Positions 1 through 5,833 of a DNA stretch of 12,248 nt are shown here, one piece after another. The stretch lies in contig NPFB01000092.1 of NCBI GenBank assembly GCA_014084085.1, forward strand, positions 81,544 to 93,791. The letters are read 5' to 3'. Both the position numbers and the translations under genes were made by a program. The stretch comes from Hondaea fermentalgiana. Its lineage: Eukaryota; Sar; Bigyra; Thraustochytrida; Thraustochytriidae. Below the pieces are notes generated by a model. The model saw only the letters and a program-made list of their open reading frames with translations, ran no database searches and was not told the DNA's origin. Positions within the stretch are counted from its first letter, which is position 1; each line of letters starts with the position of its first letter.

Positions 1-161
1 GCGCGCGCGCGGCGGCGGCAGGAAAGAGCGGCGGCGGCGCGGGGCGGGCAACGAGCATAAGGCCTCCCTCCTTCCTCCCTACTACGGCTAGCTAGCGGGA
101 AAGAAAAGCAGAGCAGAGAGAGAGAGCAGAGGCGCAGCGCGACCAGTTGGACATCCAGCGC

Positions 162-182
162 GGCGACGGCGACGGCGACGGC
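162..182. repeat. (GGCGAC)n hexanucleotide repeat
   Basis: There are about 3.5 perfect copies of GGCGAC upstream of CK1. The same hexamer unit recurs, in coding sequence, in the J-protein gene at 8680-8712. Confidence 0.85.
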
Positions 183-319
183 GCGCTCGAGCTCGCTCGC
201 GGCAGGCACGCGGAGCGGCAGCGCGGAGCGGCGGCGAAGTCGGCGAAGGCGGCGCGCAGACCCGCAGGCGCCCGGCGGCGCGCGAGCGGGCGCGCGGCGA
301 GGGGCGGCGAAGGCTTCGC

Positions 320-355
320 TTCGTTCGTTCGTTCGTTCGCACGTTCGTACGTTCG
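320..355. repeat. (TTCG)n tetranucleotide repeat
   Basis: Five perfect TTCG copies span 320-339, followed by degenerate units (ACGTTCGTACGTTCG) to 355. It lies about 240-270 bp upstream of the CK1 start codon. Confidence 0.9.
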
Positions 356-430
356 TGAGCGCGCTCGCGTGCGTGCTCGCCTTCGCGCGCAACGCGCCAA
401 GGAACGGCGGCGCCCAGAGCGTGAGCTTCG

Positions 431-459
431 CGAGGCGAGGCGAGGCGAGGCGAGGCGAG
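431..459. repeat. (CGAGG)n pentanucleotide repeat, block 1
   Basis: Five perfect CGAGG units plus a partial sixth, about 135-160 bp upstream of CK1. The same unit recurs in phase-shifted form at 521-550. Confidence 0.9.
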
Positions 460-520
460 ACGGTCGTTTCGCTCGCAGGCGCGGCGACAAACAGACAGCC
501 TGGAAGGGGCAACTCGGGCG

Positions 521-550
521 CGGCGAGGCGAGGCGAGGCGAGGCGAGGCG
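521..550. repeat. (AGGCG)n pentanucleotide repeat, block 2
   Basis: Five perfect AGGCG units at 526-550, preceded by a CGGCG variant. It ends 42 bp before the CK1 ATG, so it is probably transcribed in the leader. Confidence 0.9.
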
Positions 551-592
551 TAGCAGCGCACAAGCCTGGCGAGCCAGACGGATATACAGACC

Positions 593-1714
593 ATGGAGCG
601 CCGCGTCGGTAAAAAGTACCGCCTTGGCCGCAAGATCGGCAGCGGATCCTTTGGTGATGTCTACCTCGGCACCGATGTCACCACCGGCGAGGATGTAGCC
701 ATCAAGCTCGAGCGCATCCGGACCAAGCACCCCCAGCTGCTCTACGAGAGCAAGCTCTACCGCGTGCTCCAGGGAGGCATCGGCATCCCCTACATGCGCT
801 GGTTTGGCGTCGAGACCCACTACAACGTCTTGGTCACCGATCTTCTCGGACCCAGTCTCGAGGATCTTTTTAACGCCTGCGGCCGCACCTTTACGCCGCT
901 CTGCGTCATGATGATCGGCGAGCAGCTTGTCAGCCGCATCGAGTACATGCATGCCAAGCACTTTATCCACCGTGATATCAAGCCCGACAACTTTCTCGTC
1001 GGCCGCGGACGCCGCGCCAACCTTCTCTACATCATCGACTTTGGTCTCTCCAAGCGCTTCCGCCACCCGAAGACCAGGCAGCACATGCCGTACCGCGAGG
1101 GCAAGAACCTCACGGGTACCCCGCGTTACGCTTCGATCAACAACCATTTGGGTGTCGAACAGAGCCGGCGCGACGACATGGAATCGATCGGCTACGTGCT
1201 CGTGTACTTTGCGCGCGGGTCTCTGCCGTGGCAGGGCCTCAAGGCGAACACGAAGAAGCAAAAGTACCAGAAGATCATGGACAAGAAGATGTCGGTCTCG
1301 ATCGGTTCGCTCTGCAAGGGTCTCCCCGAGGAGCTCCGCAAGTACCTGGACTACTGCAGGTCTCTTCGCTTCGAGGACAAGCCCAACTACCCTTACCTGC
1401 GCGCGCTGTTCAAGGACGCGATCGATTCGGGCAAGTATGGCGACCCGATGAAGGGTTTCGACTGGATGAGCATGAGCCGCGGAGGATCCGCCACGGGAGG
1501 CTCTGCTTCCGAGTCCCGGCAGGAGTCTGGCCGCAACAACGGCGCCGAGGGCGTGCCTGCTGCCGCCGCTGTCGCTGCGCCGGGTGCCGGCAACGAGGTC
1601 TCGATGGGCGCCGCGGGTGAGGCAGCCGCTACGGGTGCCCCGCGTCAGTACGCGGATATGGAAATGGAGGGCGCCACGCCCCGCACCGAAGCTGCTGACC
1701 CGAGGCTCCCTTAA
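593..1714 (+). CDS. Casein kinase 1 (CK1 delta/epsilon-like Ser/Thr kinase)
   Basis: The 373-residue protein is a serine/threonine kinase of the CK1 family, which acts on acidic or pre-phosphorylated substrates in nucleus and cytoplasm (family knowledge). The glycine loop [11 protein letters not shown] is at residues 16-26, the ATP lysine is K38, the catalytic loop HRDIKPDN is at 126-133 with D128, and DFG is at 149-151. CK1-specific SIN (181-183) replaces the usual APE motif, and anion-site R178 is present. Numbering matches animal CK1 delta without gaps up to DFG, so the start is secure; ATG 593 is also the first ATG after the left edge and has a good context (accATGg). The kinase domain ends near residue 295. 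A 76-residue Gly/Ala/Ser-rich tail follows, shorter than in animal CK1 delta. Oddities are Thr82 at the gatekeeper position and Pro177 where animals have Ala. Codon use is strongly biased: no TTA, CTA or TCA. The isoform assignment is approximate; the family is certain. Confidence 0.97.
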   Translation: MERRVGKKYRLGRKIGSGSFGDVYLGTDVTTGEDVAIKLERIRTKHPQLLYESKLYRVLQGGIGIPYMRWFGVETHYNVLVTDLLGPSLEDLFNACGRTFTPLCVMMIGEQLVSRIEYMHAKHFIHRDIKPDNFLVGRGRRANLLYIIDFGLSKRFRHPKTRQHMPYREGKNLTGTPRYASINNHLGVEQSRRDDMESIGYVLVYFARGSLPWQGLKANTKKQKYQKIMDKKMSVSIGSLCKGLPEELRKYLDYCRSLRFEDKPNYPYLRALFKDAIDSGKYGDPMKGFDWMSMSRGGSATGGSASESRQESGRNNGAEGVPAAAAVAAPGAGNEVSMGAAGEAAATGAPRQYADMEMEGATPRTEAADPRLP

Positions 1715-2088
1715 GCCCCTCTGACCAATCATCACCTTTTCCCGCGTCTCGTCTTTTTCCTCGCGTTGGCGACCGGCATTCTCATTGTAAAAGGCTCACA
1801 CCCAACAAGAGGAATGAATGCCCTGATGCTCCAGGCACGTGGTCGTGAACCCAATTTACGGCCATGCATGCAGGGTGTGGATGAACGATTAGGAACGAGT
1901 TGCGCTCGAATCAAGATGCCGCCGTGTGCATGTCTTGGGATCTCCCAGCTCCTGCTGCGCATGCACACAATGCACACACACAATTCCCTTCCCTTAACAT
2001 TACTACTTCGACTTCTTCTACCACATTTACAACAACTACTACTACTACTACTACGAAGCTTTTTTTTCAGGTATTCTTTTCTTACTGT
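1715..2088. other. Convergent intergenic region between CK1 and the LRRIQ1-like gene
   Basis: This 374 bp stretch lies between two stop codons facing each other and must hold both 3' untranslated ends. It is AT-richer than the 5' flanks. It contains CA-rich and CATG-rich segments (about 1862-1985), an ACT triplet repeat (2035-2054) and an eight-T run near 2062-2068. No RNA gene or clear AATAAA polyadenylation signal was recognised; a TGTAA lies at 1786-1790. Confidence 0.6.
2035..2054. repeat. (ACT)n trinucleotide repeat
   Basis: Six ACT units plus a partial one, in the shared 3' region just beyond the LRRIQ1-like stop codon. It is preceded by degenerate ACT/ACA units from about 1998. Confidence 0.85.
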
Positions 2089-5000
2089 TCATGATTCATT
2101 TCCCTGGCCTTTGCGCGCCCAAGCAGGCACAAGCTTGCGCGACCGCTTCAGCATATGCTGCTGTCGATCGCGCCGATTTACAGACATAAAGTTCAAACCG
2201 ACTCGTCGCGAGGGCTTCGTGTTCTTGCCTTTCCGTGACTTCGCATTCTGTCCCAGAGAACGCCCAGATCGCTGTGGCATAGTCTCGGCCTCCTCGGCCT
2301 CCTCTTCTGCATGTCTGGAACGTGCACTCCGCAGAGCCTTTTGGTACCCTCGCGTGGGGTCCGGTGTCGACTGCAGCTCCTCACGGTCCCTTGAGTTTTG
2401 CATGTTTCTCTGCGTTCCGCACGACGACCGAGCAGACTGCACCATCGGCTTTTCCTCCTCATCCTCTTCTTCTTTTTCTTCTTCTTCTTGTTCATGGGTT
2501 TCGGGCTGTACAGATGGACTCCTCGCGTGATCCTCGCTGCCTAGCGCCATGTTAGGTTGTCCAAGGCTATACTCATCTCCTGCAGACCCACGGTCGTTCC
2601 ATGCAGCAAAAGTCGCGGGCATATTCGTATGGCGATGGTGCATGTTCGTCGAACAGGCATTCGCTTCCTGCGATTGAAGTGGCAAACTCGACCTGTAGTG
2701 CATGTCTGCTTGACCTGGACGCGCCGCGTGCAATTGAAGTGGCAAGCCAGTCCCATGATGAATCTCAGCCTGATTTGAACGCGGCGACAGCGTTTGAGAT
2801 TGCAAACCCATGTGCACATTCCCGTTTGTAAGGGAATATGAGCTCAACGGTGCGGGGTGATCGTCCGCTTCTGCACGACTTTCCATGCGCGTTGCGCCCG
2901 GCGTGAACAAGGGTGAGGCGCTGGGGCTAACTTCAGGATCTAGAGCCAGCTCAGCCTCGTCTAGCTGTGGAATAAAAGAATCCATATCCACGCTTGCAAA
3001 TTCGAGATCAAAGTCACCATCTTCCTCGCCATAGCCCTCCTGCGTTCGATCAAGCGCACGGCGAATACGTTCTCGTGTGCGTGCCCCACGCCATGCTGCT
3101 TGTAGTAAGACAATCTCACGTTCGAAAGCGCGCTCTCGGAAGAAAGTATCACCATTAACAGACTTGAGGCGTCGAAGGAAACGACACGTGTACTTTGTTG
3201 CCGATCGTGACAGTGCCCGCCCTCCAAGCTCAAGTCCCGTCAGATGAATGTGCTCCACCAGCGCCTCAACAAGGTCCTGCTCGGAAGTTCGCACCTCGCG
3301 CAGATCCAGGCTTTGCAGTCCCGGACAGAGATGGGCGCTACGCTGCCGGAGCTTGCGCAGAGGGTTCCCCGCCAGCTTGAGCTCGAGCAGTTCGGGCAGC
3401 ATACACGAGCTATCGAGTAGCGCCGGCCCTTCAATCGCGTTCTCTGACAAATCAACGACGCGCAAATGCGAGCTCGTCAGACGTTGTGGAGCGGTTGTGA
3501 GTCCACAATGCGTCAGGTATAGTCGCTCCAAAGGCGCCCCTTCGTTAATGACACGCTCTCCGTCAAAGTGGCCAAGTGCATTGCTTGACAAGTTCACCAC
3601 GCGGAGATTTCGCAGGCTTTGCAAAGGTTTGAGCGCCGCGACGCTCAGCCTGTTTCCTGACACATCGAGGTACTCGAGCGTTTGAGCGCAAACGTCAATA
3701 CCTTGCAGACTCACGAGCTCGTTGCGCGCGAGCTGCAAGCTCGAGAGTCGCGAGGCAAGCTCGCGATGCGTTACACAGTCGAATCGCGAAAAACGGTTGC
3801 GCTCGGCAACAATGCACGTGAGCATGGCGCACTTTTCCGAAGGCACAGCGTCGCGCAGGTCACACAGGTCTTTGCCAGAAAGATACGCCGTATTGCCCAC
3901 TGCAGAAAGTTCCAAAAGTTTACTACTTGATGCACGAACTGCTTGCGCTGCATCATCTTCTGACTGCATCGCCTGCCATTCGGATCGAATGTGTGCGTGC
4001 AATCGCTGTGAGAGCACATCTTCCGCAGACATTGCGTTCTGCTCTCGGCGCGTCTTCGCTTGTTCCACATCTCTCAGCTCGCGTGCGTACGCGTCTTCCA
4101 GAGTCATATCGCGACGAGCTTTGGCCTGCGCGGCTGACTCGGCAAGCCGGATGGCTCGCGCAAGGCTATCCTCGCGCTCCATGTTGGTCTGCTCTTCCCA
4201 GAGTAAAGCACGAAGGGAGCGGGCAAGTTGGTCTTCTGCGGTCATGAACGAGCGCTCCATCTGCACTTCCTTCTCACGTCGAAGACGCTGACGTACGCGA
4301 AAACCTCGAATTTTGGCGCCAAAGCTACGCAAGGCGCGCTGCAAAAGGCCCGTTGCAGCGCGACGCTGCTGCTGCGCCTTGCGCGCGTTCCAGCCTCGAG
4401 CGGCGCGTTGAATTCGTATCGCCGCATCTTCACGAGCCCACTGAACCTCGAGAGCAGCTCGTTGCTGCTTTCGTTGCTCCTCAATCTCTTTCATCATTTG
4501 TTTCCGCTCCATCTCCCGGGCGTCAGCCTCGGCTTGTAGTGAGGCGAGAAATTTTGCCTCAGCTTCTTTTGCGTCAGAGCTGTAGATGGATGTTGTTGGT
4601 TTACAGCCACTTCCATCGCTCTCTAATGCCGGTACCTTGCCATCATGGTCGTTGCTCGTATCTTTACGTTTCGATAGCGATTGAGCGGGCTCTATTGCAG
4701 TCTCAAGAGATCCCAAGGTCCCACCGAGCACCCAGTTATTACTTTTTGTCACAGGCGCTGCATGCTCTCCTGATCGATCCGCTGCCTCTAAGTCGGCTTC
4801 TATACATGGCGAAGCAATCGATAATAAATTGTTTTCTTGACTGTGCCGAGAAGGCGATCTTGAACTTTTCGCCCGAGGTAATGGCGGATCCTCGACAGCC
4901 TTTACAAAATCTGCAATTGGCGTTATACGCTGCTCAACAGATACTGCTTTGTCCTCCACAGCATCTATGAGCTCGCCAACGACCACGCGAACGACAGGAT

Positions 5001-5340
5001 CAATATCAGCCTTATACCGCGCGAGACCGAGAAGCTCTTGAAAGTCTTTTTCGAACTTGTCCGCATTTTGGTGTCGACTTTCGTTGCCAAGGTGCAAGTG
5101 CTCCCAGGCCTCGGCTAGCGAGTCGCGGCTCCCTTGACTGCCTTGGTCATCATCCCTTGCGTCTGCGGCATCATCTCGACCAAGCGTTGTGTTTGCCGCG
5201 ATCACATGGCTGTCCCGCGCAAGGGACTGCGGTGACGACGGCTGCGACGAGGACGCCTCGCTTGCTAATTCTGCAAGTTCCGCGTCAAGCAGGGCGTCTA
5301 GGGCAGCATCGTCCAGGTCGGCTGCGTCGCAAGGCTTCAT
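2089..5340 (-). CDS. LRRIQ1-like protein: coiled coil, IQ motifs, leucine-rich repeats
   Basis: The 1,083-residue protein has an acidic N-terminus (residues 8-30), a charged coiled coil (about 255-305), an IQ motif at 307-327 (IRIQRAARGWNARK) with a weaker helical copy to about 355, and five 'MxxED' helical repeats at 366-468. Leucine-rich repeats follow at about 530-682, then a second IQ motif at 744-762 (LLQAAWRGARTRERIRR). The tail is disordered: a roughly 20-residue His/Gln repeat (842-905), an acidic run (950-964) and a basic end (1034-1078). The order coiled coil, IQ, LRR, IQ matches the LRRIQ1 family, whose animal members are longer and often linked to cilia. IQ motifs bind calmodulin; no enzyme domain is seen. 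Start ATG 5340 is the first ATG in at least 130 nt of leader; the stop is TGA. A perfect hairpin touches the start codon. Codon use is looser than in CK1. The family assignment rests on architecture, not on a search. Confidence 0.8.
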   Translation of the reverse strand: MKPCDAADLDDAALDALLDAELAELASEASSSQPSSPQSLARDSHVIAANTTLGRDDAADARDDDQGSQGSRDSLAEAWEHLHLGNESRHQNADKFEKDFQELLGLARYKADIDPVVRVVVGELIDAVEDKAVSVEQRITPIADFVKAVEDPPLPRAKSSRSPSRHSQENNLLSIASPCIEADLEAADRSGEHAAPVTKSNNWVLGGTLGSLETAIEPAQSLSKRKDTSNDHDGKVPALESDGSGCKPTTSIYSSDAKEAEAKFLASLQAEADAREMERKQMMKEIEEQRKQQRAALEVQWAREDAAIRIQRAARGWNARKAQQQRRAATGLLQRALRSFGAKIRGFRVRQRLRREKEVQMERSFMTAEDQLARSLRALLWEEQTNMEREDSLARAIRLAESAAQAKARRDMTLEDAYARELRDVEQAKTRREQNAMSAEDVLSQRLHAHIRSEWQAMQSEDDAAQAVRASSSKLLELSAVGNTAYLSGKDLCDLRDAVPSEKCAMLTCIVAERNRFSRFDCVTHRELASRLSSLQLARNELVSLQGIDVCAQTLEYLDVSGNRLSVAALKPLQSLRNLRVVNLSSNALGHFDGERVINEGAPLERLYLTHCGLTTAPQRLTSSHLRVVDLSENAIEGPALLDSSCMLPELLELKLAGNPLRKLRQRSAHLCPGLQSLDLREVRTSEQDLVEALVEHIHLTGLELGGRALSRSATKYTCRFLRRLKSVNGDTFFRERAFEREIVLLQAAWRGARTRERIRRALDRTQEGYGEEDGDFDLEFASVDMDSFIPQLDEAELALDPEVSPSASPLFTPGATRMESRAEADDHPAPLSSYSLTNGNVHMGLQSQTLSPRSNQAEIHHGTGLPLQLHAARPGQADMHYRSSLPLQSQEANACSTNMHHRHTNMPATFAAWNDRGSAGDEYSLGQPNMALGSEDHARSPSVQPETHEQEEEEKEEEDEEEKPMVQSARSSCGTQRNMQNSRDREELQSTPDPTRGYQKALRSARSRHAEEEAEEAETMPQRSGRSLGQNAKSRKGKNTKPSRRVGLNFMSVNRRDRQQHMLKRSRKLVPAWARKGQGNES
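2620..2820 (-). repeat. 60-bp degenerate coding minisatellite
   Basis: Related segments repeat at exactly 60 bp: CGATTGAAGTGGCAA at 2671, CAATTGAAGTGGCAA at 2731 and a diverged CGTTTGAGATTGCAA at 2791. The GTGCATGT-type segment repeats at about 2638 and 2698, with a diverged copy near 2758. In the LRRIQ1-like protein this gives about 3.5 copies of a 20-residue unit with His at 843, 861, 881 and 901. Confidence 0.85.
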
Positions 5341-5355
5341 CGCGGGTTTCCCGCG
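5341..5355 (-). promoter_or_regulatory. Perfect hairpin directly abutting the LRRIQ1-like start codon
   Basis: On the minus strand CGCGGG-AAA-CCCGCG forms a six-pair all-GC stem with a three-base loop, and its last base is followed immediately by ATG. A stem here could slow ribosome scanning or initiation. The base pairing is visible; the regulatory role is inferred. Confidence 0.5.
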
Positions 5356-5402
5356 TCAGTTTGCCAGCCTTTGCCGCGAGCGCGACGCCCCGCGTGCGCA
5401 CA

Positions 5403-5420
5403 CGAGCGGGAGACCGCTCG
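5403..5420 (-). promoter_or_regulatory. Second hairpin in the LRRIQ1-like leader
   Basis: Seven-base arms CGAGCGG and CCGCTCG flank a four-base loop. The loop is GAGA on the plus strand and TCTC on the minus, which is the expected transcript. It sits about 63-80 nt upstream of the ATG. Confidence 0.4.
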
Positions 5421-5508
5421 CGTGCTCCAAACTTGAGATTATTTATCAAGAGGCTTCGCTCCAAGTCCTTCATCCAAGGTTTTGGTCTAAGTAGTACCTA
5501 AGAAGTCT

Positions 5509-5515
5509 TATAAAA
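5509..5515 (+). promoter_or_regulatory. TATA-like element
   Basis: TATAAAA lies 325 bp upstream of the WD40 ATG in an otherwise mixed region. If functional it implies a leader near 300 nt. Position and sequence are the only evidence. Confidence 0.25.
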
Positions 5516-5699
5516 AGTAGCCGTTGACTGGAACTCGAGCCTCTGATTAATACTCTGGGTTGAGGAGAGGCTAGCGGTCATCGGGAGCACGTTTGGGCCT
5601 GCTGGAGCTGTTGCTCTTGGAGCTACTGTAGTGGTCGCAAATCTACAGGGGCTGTTTGGTCTGCGTCCGCTCTGCGGCAGGACAACGGAGCGCATTTCC

Positions 5700-5711
5700 A
5701 TGACGCGTTAA
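5700..5711 (+). other. Minimal uORF upstream of the WD40 gene
   Basis: ATG ACG CGT TAA is the only plus-strand ATG found in the 130 bp or so before the WD40 start. If the transcript begins upstream of 5700, ribosomes would meet this three-residue frame first and could reinitiate at 5834. Confidence 0.35.
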
Positions 5712-5750
5712 AGGCCTTTCCACTTCCCCGTCACTGGTGTGCGTGTCTTG

Positions 5751-5814
5751 TTGGCTGGCTGTTCTGCTGGCTAGCTGGCCGGTTGGCTGGCTGGCTGGCT
5801 GGCTGGCTGGCTGC
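5751..5814. repeat. (TGGC)n tetranucleotide repeat
   Basis: Seven perfect TGGC units span 5784-5811, preceded by interrupted units from 5751. The perfect block ends 22 bp before the WD40 ATG, so it is very probably in the leader. Confidence 0.95.
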
Positions 5815-5833
5815 CTCATAGACTCGAGCCAGA

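Larger units (their letters stand above)
1..592 (+). promoter_or_regulatory. GC-rich, ATG-free upstream region and leader of CK1
   Basis: No convincing gene lies here. The stretch is very GC-rich and T-poor and contains no ATG on the sense strand before the CK1 start. It holds four short tandem repeats (GGCGAC, TTCG and two AGGCG blocks). It probably includes promoter and 5' untranslated leader, but no TATA box is evident and the transcription start cannot be placed. Reading frames here are low-complexity Arg/Ala-rich by-products of GC content. Confidence 0.6.
5341..5833. promoter_or_regulatory. Divergent promoter region shared by the LRRIQ1-like and WD40 genes
   Basis: This 493 bp separates two start codons pointing away from each other, so it must hold both promoters and both leaders. 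The left 90 bp is GC-rich with two hairpins in the LRRIQ1-like leader. The middle is AT-richer with a TATA-like TATAAAA at 5509. The right end holds a TGGC repeat and a four-codon uORF. No tRNA or other RNA gene was recognised. Confidence 0.65.

Noticed and set aside
92..1735. A 547-codon open frame antisense to CK1 and its upstream region
   Set aside because: It is in codon register with CK1 on the opposite strand and stays open because CK1 uses no TTA, CTA or TCA. Its product is low-complexity and matches nothing I know.
1786..1790. TGTAA as a green-algal type polyadenylation signal for CK1
   Set aside because: A single five-base match in a 374 bp region is expected by chance and the other genes show no matching signal in the same position.
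2057..2072. Pyrimidine tract plus CAG/G resembling a 3' splice site on the plus strand
   Set aside because: It lies beyond the CK1 stop in a convergent region, with no downstream plus-strand exon that makes sense.
2458..2492. Pyrimidine-rich TTC/TCC tract as a separate microsatellite or regulatory site
   Set aside because: It is the coding sequence of the acidic Glu-rich run (residues 950-964) of the LRRIQ1-like protein.
5341..5833. tRNA, CRISPR array or mobile element in the largest intergenic region
   Set aside because: I found no B-box-like sequence, spaced direct repeats, terminal inverted repeats or transposase remnants; the TGGC run is a simple microsatellite.
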